Of a stretch of DNA of 64,000 bases, positions 1-9,688 are shown in pieces. The stretch covers positions 103,650 through 167,649 of the forward strand of contig JAWKTM010000011.1 of NCBI GenBank assembly GCA_041399085.1. The letters are read 5' to 3'. The DNA comes from JAWKTM01 sp041399085 (lineage in GTDB: Bacteria; Planctomycetota; Planctomycetia; Pirellulales; Pirellulaceae). Under the pieces are notes generated by a model. It made no database searches. It saw only the letters and a program-made list of their open reading frames with translations, and was not told the DNA's origin. Made by a program: the position numbers and the translations under genes. Position 1 is the stretch's first letter; the number at the start of each line of letters is the position of its first letter.

Positions 1-1066
1 CAACAACGAAGCGAGGCGAAGACCTACATCCGGCTAGGGCGATCACGGGCGCATCGTCGTCGCCGGCGGTGATTATCTCGCTGTTCATGATGAATGTGTT
101 TGCCCAGTTGCAATTGACTTGGGTGTTCGGTGTGTTGTTCGCCGCGCCGTTCTGGATCGGCATGTATTGGCGCCGCGCCACGACCGGCGCCGCTTGGATC
201 ACGGTTGCCTACTGCACGCTGATGTTCTTCGTCGTTCCGTTTCTGGCTCCGCGACTGGTCCCCAGTTTGCGTAACGACTGTTGAAACCAACGAACTGGTG
301 CGTGACGGAAACTCGCGCGGCTTCGCCATCGGACGTGGCTCGGCGGCAAGCGGAGATCGACCAGTGGACGGCGGCCGAGCAAGCCGCGTTGGCGATCGAC
401 GGCGCCACGCGCAGCCAGGAAGCCCTTGAGCAACTCGGCCCCGCATGGAGAACCGTTGGCCGTGGGCGAGCGGTTCCTCGACGACCAGCGTTCGCGGTGG
501 ACAAAGCGTGTTCTGGGGCGACGGAGTGAAGCCGGTCGACGACGAAGGAAACGTGCTCGGCGGTGTGAAACCGAAACCGATCGGCGAGCCAGTCGTGGTG
601 GACGAAAACATCACTCGCCAGCGACTGGCTTACGACGAGTCGGTAAGCTCTCAAGGCTTCCGGCAATTTCAAACTCGACTTTTTGCTCTATCAATTGGCC
701 GGCATGGACTTCTCGACCAAGACCGACGCCACGCTCTCGACTCTGGAGTTGCCGGCCAAGATCGTCTCGCCGTTCTTAGTGATGATCGTGTGCAGTCTGT
801 TCACGCCGCGCAACAGCCAAGAGGCGTTGGACCGCTATTACTCGAAGATGAAAACGCCGGTCGATCCCGATCCGGCGAAGGATAACGAGAAGCTGGCTTT
901 GGCTTACCGATCGCCGGAAGAGATGGAACGCCGCAAGCTGTTCCCTGGCAGCAGCCTGGAATTCCAAAAGCCACGGGCCGTCGACATCATCGGTTTCATC
1001 GTCTGCTTCGCGATTTGCTTTGCGATCATTGGGCTGGCGATGTTAGTCGGCACCATCGGTTCGTAG
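1..1066 (+). pseudogene. Sodium:solute symporter, C-terminal part, multiply frameshifted
   Basis: The readable pieces belong to the C-terminal end of a planctomycete-type sodium:solute symporter (SSS family). Hydrophobic helices are read in frame 3 up to about 280, then a soluble loop in frame 2, a loop in frame 1 around 500-650, and the last helix in frame 2 ending at the TAG at 1064-1066. Within the first 100 bases the frame also appears to change and change back (the pieces ITGA, IVVAGG and VIIS lie in different frames). The tail with KMKTPVDPDP, RRKLFPGSSLEF and a final helix is what supports the family call. The 5' part lies outside the window. I count at least four or five frame changes, so this is either a decayed gene or low-quality sequence at a contig edge; the substrate cannot be told. 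Confidence 0.7.
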
Positions 1067-1177
1067 CAAGAACGCCCGCACTGCTCGACGCGCGCCGGTC
1101 GGCGGAGCGGCAGGCTCCGGCCCGATCGGCGAACGGCAAGCAGTGAAGCGGCAAACAGTGAGTTTTCCTGTCAGCTC

Positions 1178-2179
1178 CTAACGGCCGCGAGCCCCAGGCC
1201 GGGCCGCGGCGGAACGAGTCGCTTGTCCGCCTCGGTTCGGGGCGTTTCCGCTCCTTTGAGCATTGCCGCCTTTGGGAGCGTTGTTTCCTTTCTGAACATT
1301 GCCACGCGGGCCGTTGTTCGGCCGCTGTTGCGAAGCTCGCGGTTGCGGACGCGAGCTTTGCTCACCGCCCGTCGCTTGGCTCGGCCGCTGACGATTCTCG
1401 CCCCGCTGTTGTTGAGCGTGATCGCGCAGCTTTTCGTTCAACTGACGCTCGCGAGGTCCGACGCGACCGTCGTCGTTGCGGTCGGCTCGGTCGCGAAGCT
1501 GTTCGCGATGCTGCTGCATTTTTTCGTGAGCGAGATTTTTCTCACGCGGACCAACGTTGCCGTCGTCGTTCAAATCAGCGCGATCGCGAAACTGTTCGCG
1601 ATGTTGTTGCAGTTTGTCTTGCATCCACTCACGCTCGCGCGGGCCGATTTCTCCATCGCCGTTGCGGTCGGCATGCTCGCGTCGCTGTTGCAGCTTTTCC
1701 TGCATCAACTCGCGTTCGCGCGGGCCGACTTGGCCGTCGCCGTTTAGATCGGCCCGTTCGCGAAGCTGACTCATCTTCTCTCGTGCCCATTGCCATTCCC
1801 GCGCGTTGATCTTGCCATCGCCGTTGCGGTCCGCTCGCTGCCGAGCTTGTTCGACATGGCTCCGCAGCTTGTTCTGCATCATTTCGCGTTCGCGTGGCCC
1901 AATCTCTCCGTCGCCGTTGTGATCGGCGTGTTCTTTTAGCCAGTCGCGAATCTGATCGAACTTGGCCGGCATCGGTTCCACGCTACTCGCTTCGGGGCGA
2001 CTCGCTTCTGGACGTTGGCCTTCATGACGGCGGGCTTCCGGTCGATTGCCTTCGGACCGCCGCGCCGCCGGGCGCTGGCCGCGAGCTTCGGGCGAGGCGG
2101 CTTTGTCCTGAGCCGTCGCGGAATAAGAACTGGAAAACCCTACGGCGACGAGGGCGATGGCAAGACACGTAGCACGCAT
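1178..2179 (-). CDS. Secreted EF-hand repeat protein
   Basis: I place the start at the ATG at 2179, not at the longer upstream frame: the ATG is preceded by AGGGGAG about eight bases away and opens a clear signal peptide (MRATCLAIALVAVGF, cleaved near SATAQ). The mature 300-odd residues hold six calcium-binding loops of the form D.N.DG..GPRE, spaced about 25-37 residues apart: three D.NGDG loops with GPRERE, one D.NGDG loop with NAREWQ, and two D.NDDG loops near the C-terminus. Between loops the chain is rich in Gln, Arg, Glu and probably helical. Both ends are low complexity: an Arg/Pro/Glu-rich stretch after the signal peptide and an Asn/Gly/Arg/Pro-rich tail. Such proteins are common in planctomycetes and are presumed to bind Ca2+ in the periplasm or outside the cell; no enzyme domain is visible. 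Confidence 0.8.
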   Translation of the reverse strand: MRATCLAIALVAVGFSSSYSATAQDKAASPEARGQRPAARRSEGNRPEARRHEGQRPEASRPEASSVEPMPAKFDQIRDWLKEHADHNGDGEIGPREREMMQNKLRSHVEQARQRADRNGDGKINAREWQWAREKMSQLRERADLNGDGQVGPRERELMQEKLQQRREHADRNGDGEIGPREREWMQDKLQQHREQFRDRADLNDDGNVGPREKNLAHEKMQQHREQLRDRADRNDDGRVGPRERQLNEKLRDHAQQQRGENRQRPSQATGGEQSSRPQPRASQQRPNNGPRGNVQKGNNAPKGGNAQRSGNAPNRGGQATRSAAARPGARGR

Positions 2180-2472
2180 GCGAACACTCCCCTGGCTCGG
2201 CGGCATGGGTCGTTCGTCTCGCGACACGAGATCGAACGCGACCGCGCGAGCTGCTGCATAAACACGAAAAGAAACAGACAAGACGTGAGTGGGCGGCGCG
2301 TCGTGCGAATGACGAATGGAATGCCCCGCCAAAGGGAAACATAGCTCGCTGGCTTTTGGCCAAATGAATTTCGGCCCAGATAGTTCGTCAGCCGAGACGA
2401 CTCGTCGCGCCATCGGGCGATCCCCAGGGAAGTCGCACGATCGCTGAGGAAACCGAACGAATCACCGGGCCT

Positions 2473-4014
2473 CTATCGGCCGCTCTCCAGAAAGTGCTCG
2501 GACCGCATCGGACGCGGGTCGACCACGCGCGGCATAAAATCCATCCGATTCAGAATGTGGCGTTGGAAATCAACGCCCGGAGCCACTTCGATCAGCTCCA
2601 ATCCGTCTTCGCCCAATCGAAACACGGCTCGCTCGGTGACGTACAGCACCGGCTGGCCACGGCGGCGAGCTTCCGCCGCGCTGAAGCTGACTTGCTCGAC
2701 ATGTCGCGGGAATTTGGTCGTCGCTCCGTCGCGCACAATCTTGAGCCGGCCTTCCGCGATTTCGTATTCGGCATCGCCCGCCGTAAAGCCGCCGCAGAAG
2801 ACCAGTCGCTTCGCCCCTTGCGTAATGTTGACGAATCCGCCGACGCCCGCCACACGCTCGCCGAATCGCGAGACGTTCACGTTTCCCGCCGAGTCGACTT
2901 GAGCCGCTCCGACCGCTGCGAAATCCAGCCCGCCGCCATCGTAGAAATCGAACTGAGCCGGTTGGTCGATGATCGCCTGCGGGTGCAGCGACGCTCCGAA
3001 ACTCAGCCCGCCAGCCGGCACACCACCGATCGGGCCGCTCTCCACGGTCAACGTCACTTGATCCAACATCCCGCGCTCGGCGGCCACGCGAGCGATGCCT
3101 TCCGGCAGCCCGATTCCTAGGTTGGCGATGTCGCCGGGTCGCAACTCATCACAAGCTCGCGAGGCAATCACGCGGCGGACACTTTGCGGCATGGCCGTCA
3201 ACGTCACGGCCGGTTCGCCCGCGCGGCAATAATCCGGATTGTCCCGCTCGGCGAACGTCTGATCGTGCTCGTCGGCTTCGGCCACCACAATGCGATCGAC
3301 CAACATGCCGGGCACGCGCACTTGATGCGGCGGAGCGGCATCGTCGCGCAGCTCGGCCACCTGAGCGATCACCGTGCCGCCACAATTGTGAACCGCCTGA
3401 GCGATCGGCAGCACTTCGCCCACAACGGCTTCGCGATCCATCAACAGATTGCCAAACCGGTCGGCCGCCGTGGCTCGAATCAGTCCCACGTGAACCGGAA
3501 ACGCCTTGTACCACAGGAACGTTTCGCCGCCGAGCGTCACGCGTTCCACCAAGCCGGTTGGCGTGGATTCGTTCAATCGTCCGCCGCGCACCGCCGGGTC
3601 GATGAACGTGTTCAAGCCGACTCGGGTAATGCAGCCGGGCCGACCGGCCGCGATATCGCGCAGCAGATGACAGACGACGCCCTGTGGAAAGTTATACGCT
3701 TCGATCCGTTCGTGAATGGCCAGTCGCCCCAGATTCGGCGCCAACCCCCAATGGCCACCGATCACGCGCCGCACCAGCCCATCGTGCGCCAGATGGTTCA
3801 AGCCACGCGTCCGTCCGTCACCTTGGCCAGCCGCATAAACCAGCGTCAAACCACGTGGCTGGCCTTCGCGATGAAACCGACGTTCGATGGCCGCCGTCAA
3901 CGACTCGGGATGAGCCGCCCCAACGAAGCCGCCGGAGACCACGGTCTGGCCGCTTTCGATCAGCCGAGCCGCATCGTCCGCCGAACACAGTTTCTGTTGC
4001 AGTCGCCAAGTCAT
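2473..4014 (-). CDS. Acyl-CoA:acetate/3-ketoacid CoA-transferase (YdiF/propionate CoA-transferase type)
   Basis: The 513-residue protein has the two fused halves of a class I CoA-transferase. The N-terminal half has the SGGFVGAAHPE glycine-rich stretch and a long alpha-type domain; the second half has DIANLGIGLPEGIA followed by TVESGPIGGVPAGG, where the Glu of ESG is the expected catalytic glutamate that forms the glutamyl-CoA thioester. Length and order match single-chain family members such as E. coli YdiF and propionate CoA-transferase. It would move CoA between an acyl-CoA and acetate or another short acid in the cytoplasm. It stands alone, separated from the cytochrome gene upstream by about 150 bases containing an inverted repeat. 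Substrate specificity is not readable from sequence. Confidence 0.88.
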   Translation of the reverse strand: MTWRLQQKLCSADDAARLIESGQTVVSGGFVGAAHPESLTAAIERRFHREGQPRGLTLVYAAGQGDGRTRGLNHLAHDGLVRRVIGGHWGLAPNLGRLAIHERIEAYNFPQGVVCHLLRDIAAGRPGCITRVGLNTFIDPAVRGGRLNESTPTGLVERVTLGGETFLWYKAFPVHVGLIRATAADRFGNLLMDREAVVGEVLPIAQAVHNCGGTVIAQVAELRDDAAPPHQVRVPGMLVDRIVVAEADEHDQTFAERDNPDYCRAGEPAVTLTAMPQSVRRVIASRACDELRPGDIANLGIGLPEGIARVAAERGMLDQVTLTVESGPIGGVPAGGLSFGASLHPQAIIDQPAQFDFYDGGGLDFAAVGAAQVDSAGNVNVSRFGERVAGVGGFVNITQGAKRLVFCGGFTAGDAEYEIAEGRLKIVRDGATTKFPRHVEQVSFSAAEARRRGQPVLYVTERAVFRLGEDGLELIEVAPGVDFQRHILNRMDFMPRVVDPRPMRSEHFLESGR

Positions 4015-4073
4015 GGACGCCCGCCCGATCGCGCGGCCCGTTAGGGAAGCGTTAGGAAATGCCCCGCATTTTA

Positions 4074-4131
4074 AGCGGCAGGGCGCGAGCCCTCTGGTTT
4101 CGCTTCGCCGTAGGACTCGTGCCCTACCGCT
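4074..4131. repeat. Imperfect inverted repeat, 20-base arms
   Basis: Arms at 4074-4093 and 4112-4131 are inverse copies with 3 mismatches in 20, separated by 18 bases; the core of the arm is GGGC(G/A)CGAG. It lies between the end of the cytochrome b/c gene and the start of the CoA-transferase, both on the minus strand. It could act as a terminator or attenuator of the cytochrome operon, though neither side has a T-run, or be one copy of a dispersed palindromic element. Confidence 0.6.
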
Positions 4132-4168
4132 ACAAAGCGATCCATTGTCCTGGTTTCCGAACGACTTC

Positions 4169-6181
4169 TTAGTTGGATTCGTCGGACTCGGCGGAATCGC
4201 TCGCTTGGGCCTCGGTCACGGTCTCCATCGCATCCGCCAACTTGCGTCGCTCGGCGGCCAGCGCCAAATCCCGGTCATCGCCGCGGAGCCAGCGCACCAG
4301 CATGTCCATTTCGTGCGGCGAAAGCAAGTTCAGCGATGGTGTCTCGGGATGCTCGGCGAACAACGGCATGCGGTCGTTGCTGTCGCCATAGAACCGTTCG
4401 TGAGCCGGATTCGCAATCAGCCCGTACAGCCATTCATACGAACCGTAACCCGTGAGGTCGGGACCGTATCCAAGTTCGCCTTCATCGTGGAATTTATGAC
4501 AGTCGGTACAAGCCTGCGAATCGATCGCTTCGGCGACTGCCGCGCGGCCTTGCTCAAGCGTGCCATCGGCCAACGCCTTCGCATCGTCGTCGATTTGGCT
4601 GGCCAAACTGGCTTCGGCTGACAACGCGGCGACGATCTGCTCCAGCTTGCGTTGTTGATCGGGATTCAGACCATCCAATTCGTCCTTGACGAACGCAGCC
4701 ATGTCGCCTTCGGCATGGGAGGTGGAACCAAACATGTCATGGTCGGCAACCTTCTTGGGGTCCAAGATGTCAACGAACCATTGGCGGGTCGCAAAGCCAT
4801 ACAAATTCGGAGCGGCGTAAGCTTCCGGCGATTCAACCAGATTCCCTTCGTCGTCGCGCGGAGCTCGGGGACCAGCGATGCCTTCTCCTTCTTCGTTCAG
4901 ATAGCTGTGGCAACTAGCACAATTGCGTTTGAAGATGCGCGGGCCTTGGATCTCCGGATCATCATGCACAATGCTGCTGGCAGCGCCCTGCTTGGGAATC
5001 CCGTAGAACGATACCAGTTCGCGAGTTCGTTCGTATTCGTGTTCGGCCAAATGACGAGCCTCTTGATATTCGCGCGAGGCGTTGACGCGTTCCAAGTGCC
5101 GCAATCTCGCTTTTGTGTCCGACGGTTCTTCAATATCTAGCGTTGCGTATTGGTCGTGATAGATGGCCTCATACGTGAGATAACCGGCGCCAATGATAAG
5201 CGTGATAATGACAACGACATTCACCACGTGGCCATACTTAATCCGCGCGACAACCGGCAAAGCGAATAAGAATCCCATTACCAAGCCGGGCACCACAATT
5301 GCGCCGACGAACTCATTATGGAACTTCTTCAGCAATTGAAATAGGAACAAGTAATACCATTCCGGTCGAGCCGCGCCATAAGCCTCGGTCGGTTCGGCGG
5401 GCGGTCCCAGTTCCGCGCCATGATGGTCGATGGTGATATACAGCACGACGCCCAGAAGAGCCAAGCAACCGACCGCGTCTTTGAAAACTTGTCCAGGCCA
5501 GAAGTATTCGTCGTCACGCCATTTCTGCGGCAGCGTCGTGACGCCGTGCCGACGAAAGAGCGTCAAGTGCAAACCCAGCACCGCGACTAACAAAGCAGGC
5601 AACACGCCCGCATGCATGGCGAAGAATCGCGTCAGGGTGAAGTGCCCGTAGTTCTCGCCACCCACGACCAGCTTCTGAATGTACGCTCCGCCTGGCGGCA
5701 ACGACATCAGTTCCGTCGCGACTTTCGTGGCCCAGTATCCTTTCTGATCCCAAGGGAGCAAGTACCCGGTAAGGCCCAACCCGAGTGTGATCAACATCAA
5801 CACCAAGCCGGTCCAATAATTCATTTCGCGCGGCCCGGAATAGGCGCGATATAACACGACTTGCAATAAATGCACGGGCAACAATACCACCATGGCTTGA
5901 GCCATATAGTGATGCACGCCGCGCAGCAGCCAGCCGCCCTGCATTTCATTCTGAATGTAGTAGACGCTTTCCCAAGCGTTCTGGCTGCCGGCGCTGTAGC
6001 TCATCCAGAGAAAGATGCCGGTCACCGCCTGTGTCACAAAGGCGAACACCAACATACTGCCCCAGATATACATCCAACTGGAGCCGCCCGGCACGTGTTC
6101 GTACAGAGCCTCGTGCATCATCTGCCGATAGCCTGTACGGTGATCCAGCCAATTCGTAAATCCGGCGATGACGACTTTCAT
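4169..6181 (-). CDS. Cytochrome b (b6 plus subunit IV) fused to a diheme cytochrome c
   Basis: The start is taken at the ATG at 6181, which overlaps the Rieske stop codon by four bases (ATGA); the longer frame upstream is Rieske coding sequence. The 670-residue protein begins with a cytochrome b6-like four-helix part carrying paired haem histidines (GVHHYMAQAMVVLLPVH; FFAMHAG..LHLTLFRRHG), followed by a subunit-IV-like part with PEWYYLFLFQ, the quinol-oxidation (Qo) site motif. After about residue 370 a soluble region carries two CxxCH haem c sites, CASCH and CTDCH. It should form, with the adjacent Rieske protein, a membrane quinol:cytochrome c reductase in which the electron acceptor is built into the b subunit. 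The C-terminus is acidic and low complexity. Confidence 0.9.
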   Translation of the reverse strand: MKVVIAGFTNWLDHRTGYRQMMHEALYEHVPGGSSWMYIWGSMLVFAFVTQAVTGIFLWMSYSAGSQNAWESVYYIQNEMQGGWLLRGVHHYMAQAMVVLLPVHLLQVVLYRAYSGPREMNYWTGLVLMLITLGLGLTGYLLPWDQKGYWATKVATELMSLPPGGAYIQKLVVGGENYGHFTLTRFFAMHAGVLPALLVAVLGLHLTLFRRHGVTTLPQKWRDDEYFWPGQVFKDAVGCLALLGVVLYITIDHHGAELGPPAEPTEAYGAARPEWYYLFLFQLLKKFHNEFVGAIVVPGLVMGFLFALPVVARIKYGHVVNVVVIITLIIGAGYLTYEAIYHDQYATLDIEEPSDTKARLRHLERVNASREYQEARHLAEHEYERTRELVSFYGIPKQGAASSIVHDDPEIQGPRIFKRNCASCHSYLNEEGEGIAGPRAPRDDEGNLVESPEAYAAPNLYGFATRQWFVDILDPKKVADHDMFGSTSHAEGDMAAFVKDELDGLNPDQQRKLEQIVAALSAEASLASQIDDDAKALADGTLEQGRAAVAEAIDSQACTDCHKFHDEGELGYGPDLTGYGSYEWLYGLIANPAHERFYGDSNDRMPLFAEHPETPSLNLLSPHEMDMLVRWLRGDDRDLALAAERRKLADAMETVTEAQASDSAESDESN

Positions 6182-6798
6182 GATTTTGGAATCTGCTCTT
6201 CGCGACCCGTGTAAAAATTCTGATACTTCACCCACACTTCGCCGTCCGACAGCTTATCCGCATCGACTTCCAATTCATCCAACGGTCGCGGGCTGGGATT
6301 CTCGCGGCCCGTGGTGCTTTGCAACTTCGTGCCGTCCAAATTGAAGGCGCTATTGTGGCACGGGCAGTGATAGGCGCTGCCGGTAAAGGCGACGCTGCAC
6401 CCGGCATGCGGGCAGGTTGTATTGAACACGCGGACGTCGGAATTTCCCGTTCGCTGAACGTAGACCGAGCCGACCGCTTGAGCCGGCGTGAAATTCCACG
6501 CGTCCGTCTGATTGTCGATTACCGCGAAACGCTGGGGGCTGCCATCAACGGCCAGCGCCTCCAGCGAGCAGACTTTGACGAATCCTTCGCGACCGCCGCT
6601 GGCCGCCGCGTAGGCTCCTGGCACTTTGCGTTTTCGGCTGAGCGGATCCAAGAAGGCGATCAAACCGGTGAAAACCGGGATCAGCCCGACGGCCGCTCCG
6701 ACAACGGTCGCGGACAGCGACATCAGGAAATTGCGGCGCGGTTCGCCGCCGTTCGTTTCGGCTGAGCTCACGGCCGGAGTGGTTTTCGTTTCCGACAT
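6178..6798 (-). CDS. Rieske iron-sulfur protein of the first bc complex
   Basis: The 206-residue protein has one N-terminal anchor preceded by EPRRNFLMSLSA, a twin-arginine-like signal. Both halves of the Rieske 2Fe-2S site are present: CPHAGC and CPCHNSAF. The start ATG is preceded by AAGGAG about eleven bases upstream. It precedes and overlaps the cytochrome b/c gene, so the two are very probably translated together. Its role is to carry electrons from quinol oxidised at the Qo site to the fused cytochrome c. The window holds a second Rieske gene (44440-45066) of different sequence, so this organism has at least two such complexes. Confidence 0.92.
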   Translation of the reverse strand: MSETKTTPAVSSAETNGGEPRRNFLMSLSATVVGAAVGLIPVFTGLIAFLDPLSRKRKVPGAYAAASGGREGFVKVCSLEALAVDGSPQRFAVIDNQTDAWNFTPAQAVGSVYVQRTGNSDVRVFNTTCPHAGCSVAFTGSAYHCPCHNSAFNLDGTKLQSTTGRENPSPRPLDELEVDADKLSDGEVWVKYQNFYTGREEQIPKS

Positions 6799-6900
6799 AA
6801 GACAACGACTCCTTGGCTCGCGCGGAGCAAACGGAGGAGAAAGCAGGCGGGATTAGCGGAAGGCGGGACGATCGGGTGGGCACTGTGCGGCTGAGGCAAA

Positions 6901-7884
6901 TTATCGCATGGCAGCGCGCACAGCGTCAAGCACACGCGTCTGAACGTCTTGCAAAGATCCCTCTAAGAACGCTCCAGCAGCCGCTTTATGTCCGCCGCCA
7001 CCAAACTGTGCGGCGACTTCGCTGCAGTTCATCTCGCATCGGCTGCGAAAGCTGATCTTGAAACCGCCGCGAGGCTGTTCGATCACGATCACGGCCGCTT
7101 GAGTTCCAGCGATCGCCAAGCCCATATTGATGGCGTCCTCCGTGTCGCTCGGCAATGCGCCAGTCTTCTCAAAGTCGCCGCGGACCACGTAGCTATGCAC
7201 CAAGCGTCCGTCCAGCTCCGAGCAAAAACGCTCGAGGATGACGCCCCGCAGCCGCACGCGAGCCAGCGTCTCGGTTTCGTAGAGGTCCGCATAGATCGCC
7301 GCCGGTTTAGCTCCGGCCTCTGTCAATTTCGCGGCGATGCGGTAAGTCGTGGCGGTCGTCGATCCGAACCTAAACCAGCCGGTGTCGGTCGACAAAGCGG
7401 CGAACAACGGCGTGGCAATCGCCTCGGTCAGCTCCACGCCGAGCGCCTCGGCCGCCTCGACAACCAACCGCCCGGCAGCTTCGGCCGTCGTGTTCTTGAA
7501 CATCTCGGCGCCCAAGTCGTCTTCGGCCACGTGGTGGTCGAGCACGATCTTTTTGGCCTGCGTAGCCCTCAAAACATCGCCCATCGGCCCGAGCTGCGCC
7601 CAGGCGCTGGTGTCGAGCACCATCATCAAGTCGATGTCCTGCAACTCGTTGGGTTGCACATCTTCGTGCAACGCCCGAATTTTTCGGTCCGGATCAATGA
7701 ACGCCAAATTCGGCGGCGTCGCTTGGCCATTCACAATCACAACCTGTTTACCAAGCGACTCCAGAATGCCAGCCATTCCGAGCTCGCTGCCCAACGCATC
7801 ACAATCCGGGCGGATGTGACTGGTCAAGAGAATGCGTTGGTGTTGCGAAATGACTTCGGCGAACCGAGACCAATTGACCGACAT
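6901..7884 (-). CDS. nrnA: DHH-family phosphoesterase, NrnA-like oligoribonuclease / pAp phosphatase
   Basis: The 327-residue protein has the DHH-DHHA1 layout. The N-terminal domain has LTSHIRPDCDALGSELGM (metal-binding HxxPDxDALGS), MVLDTSAWAQLG and LDHHVAEDDLG, the DHH motif. The C-terminal DHHA1 domain ends with the substrate-binding GGGGHKAAAG. NrnA-type enzymes degrade very short RNA oligonucleotides and can dephosphorylate 3'-phosphoadenosine 5'-phosphate in the cytoplasm. AGGAG lies seven bases before the ATG at 7884. ribF ends 26 bases upstream on the same strand, a common neighbourhood because nrnA and ribF often lie together after rbfA/truB in bacteria; here the translation genes are absent from the window. 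Confidence 0.9.
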   Translation of the reverse strand: MSVNWSRFAEVISQHQRILLTSHIRPDCDALGSELGMAGILESLGKQVVIVNGQATPPNLAFIDPDRKIRALHEDVQPNELQDIDLMMVLDTSAWAQLGPMGDVLRATQAKKIVLDHHVAEDDLGAEMFKNTTAEAAGRLVVEAAEALGVELTEAIATPLFAALSTDTGWFRFGSTTATTYRIAAKLTEAGAKPAAIYADLYETETLARVRLRGVILERFCSELDGRLVHSYVVRGDFEKTGALPSDTEDAINMGLAIAGTQAAVIVIEQPRGGFKISFRSRCEMNCSEVAAQFGGGGHKAAAGAFLEGSLQDVQTRVLDAVRAAMR

Positions 7885-7910
7885 TCGAGGCTCCTAGAAT
7901 CAAAACAAAA

Positions 7911-8840
7911 TCAAGTGGCGTTTGCCGCGATGACGCGCGTTTCGCCAACGTCGTGTTGAAGCTGCTGGACCAAAGCATCGACCGAAGCAAACGGGCGAGT
8001 GTCTCGCAGCCGCGCGAGAAAATCAACTTCCAGCGTCCGACCGTACAGCGACCCACTATAGTCCAGCAAGTGCGCCTCGACCTTGAGCTGCTGTTCGGAA
8101 AACGTGGGATTCGGACCGATGTTGATCGCCGCCGGAATCACGGCTTCATCCACGTAGGCGCGACCGGCGTAGACACCTTCGCCGGGCAACAGCGTGTCGA
8201 CCGCAGCGATGTTCGCCGTGGGAAATCCAATCGTGTTGCCGCGCCGAGCTCCGTGCGTCACGAGCCCGCGAATGCGATACGGCCGCGTCAGCAACCGGCG
8301 AGCTTCGTCGACATCGCCGCGCGCCACGCAATCGCGAATGCGGCTGCTGGAAATGAACGACTCGCCCGCGACAATCGGCGTGACAATATCTAGCGCGACA
8401 TCCGCGTCTTGGCAGAACTGCCGCAGCGTCTCGGTGTTTCCTTGGCGATCACGGCCGAAGTAAAAGTTGGGACCTTCCACAACGGCTCGGGCCGCGAGCG
8501 CATCGCGAACAATCCGCTGAAAGAACTCCGCGGCGGTTAAAGCCAACAACGCTCGATCCGTGGGATAGGCGATCACCGCGTCGACGCCCAGCTCGGCCAA
8601 CAACTCCGCTTTCCGGTCGGTCCACGTCAGCGGCGGCGGAGCGGCTTCGGGCCGCAGCAGCCGCACGGGATGCGGATCAAACGTGAAGACCACGGCCGGA
8701 CCACCGACCTTCGCGGACTGCGCCTTCAGCCGCTCGATGATCGCGGCGTGGCCTCGATGAACGCCGTCGAAGTTACCGATCGTCAACGCGCCGCCACGAA
8801 CGTCGGCATCCAATGTTTCGAGACTGTGGAGAAGAATCAC
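7911..8840 (-). CDS. ribF: Bifunctional riboflavin kinase / FAD synthetase
   Basis: RibF makes FMN from riboflavin and then FAD. The FAD synthetase domain opens with TIGNFDGVHRGHAAII (nucleotide-binding HxGH), followed by VFTFDPHPVRLL and a later ISSSRIRD motif; the kinase domain has GARRGNTIGFPTANI near residue 210. The open frame extends upstream to 9332, but that extension overlaps the SDR gene and looks like antisense noise. I start at the GTG at 8840, which gives about 309 residues, the usual RibF length. No strong ribosome-binding site is seen, so the exact start is uncertain by a few codons. The gene sits between an SDR gene and nrnA. Confidence 0.9.
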   Translation of the reverse strand: MILLHSLETLDADVRGGALTIGNFDGVHRGHAAIIERLKAQSAKVGGPAVVFTFDPHPVRLLRPEAAPPPLTWTDRKAELLAELGVDAVIAYPTDRALLALTAAEFFQRIVRDALAARAVVEGPNFYFGRDRQGNTETLRQFCQDADVALDIVTPIVAGESFISSSRIRDCVARGDVDEARRLLTRPYRIRGLVTHGARRGNTIGFPTANIAAVDTLLPGEGVYAGRAYVDEAVIPAAINIGPNPTFSEQQLKVEAHLLDYSGSLYGRTLEVDFLARLRDTRPFASVDALVQQLQHDVGETRVIAANAT

Positions 8841-8866
8841 GGGCGCTCGGATGTGCGAGGAAGGTT

Positions 8867-9679
8867 CTAACGCGGCGGAACGCCCAGCGACTTGCCGCCG
8901 TCGATGGCGACGCAGGTGCCCGTCACCATCATGGCGGCGTCGCTTGCCAAGTAAATGACTGACATGGCGACTTCCTCGGGCGAAATCATCCGTTGATAGG
9001 CGTCGGCCAACGGGCTGGCCGAAAGCATCTTGTCCACGAACGCCTCGCGATCCGCAGCCGCATCCAAATCCGAATTCATCATCCGCGTGTCGCCCACCGG
9101 TCCGGGACAAACGGCGTTGATCCGAATGCGGTCCCGACCGTGACAGAGCGCCAAGCTCTTGGTCAACGCGACCAGCGCGTGCTTGCTGATCGAATACACC
9201 GGATCGTGAGCTCGCGGCAGCAAGCCGGCGTTGCTCGCCACATTCACGATCGCTCCGCGGCCGGACCGAATCAGAAGCGGAATCGCGTGTTTGCAGGCGA
9301 AGAACGCCCCCTTCAAATTCGTGTCCATGCACGCATCCCAGTCGGCCTCGGTCACCTCCGTGATCTGCTTGACCATGCCGATGCCGGCGTTGTTCACCAG
9401 GATGTCCAAACCGCCGCCAAGCTCGTTGGCTCGACCGATCAACCCCGCCACGTCCGACTCGCGTCGCACATCGCAGCCGATTTGGTCGATACCAAGCCGC
9501 ACGTCCTCGGCCGACAACTCCGGCACGAAATTAAAGTCGCCCACGAACACCCGCGCGCCGCACTGGTTCAGCAATCGCGCCGTTGCGCGGCCGATCCCCG
9601 TCGCTCCGCCGGTTACCACAGCCACTCGACCAGACAAATCGGGCAACGGCATCCCGCCGCTGATTGGCTCGTCGCTCAT
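8867..9679 (-). CDS. Short-chain dehydrogenase/reductase (SDR)
   Basis: This is a classical SDR of about 270 residues: NAD(P)-binding TGGATGIG near the N-terminus, NNAGIG, the catalytic Ser region NVASN, and the YSISK active site (YxxxK). CPGPVG follows as expected. An alternative GTG at 9688 directly abuts the stop of the upstream DUF1501 gene; I prefer the ATG at 9679 because GAGTGAG precedes it. Tight spacing with the DUF1501 gene suggests co-transcription. The substrate cannot be assigned. Confidence 0.88.
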   Translation of the reverse strand: MSDEPISGGMPLPDLSGRVAVVTGGATGIGRATARLLNQCGARVFVGDFNFVPELSAEDVRLGIDQIGCDVRRESDVAGLIGRANELGGGLDILVNNAGIGMVKQITEVTEADWDACMDTNLKGAFFACKHAIPLLIRSGRGAIVNVASNAGLLPRAHDPVYSISKHALVALTKSLALCHGRDRIRINAVCPGPVGDTRMMNSDLDAAADREAFVDKMLSASPLADAYQRMISPEEVAMSVIYLASDAAMMVTGTCVAIDGGKSLGVPPR

Positions 9680-9688
9680 CAAACTCAC

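Noticed and set aside
8841..9332. N-terminal extension of RibF
   Set aside because: It lies antisense-like within the SDR gene region in another frame, has no family match and would make RibF far too long.
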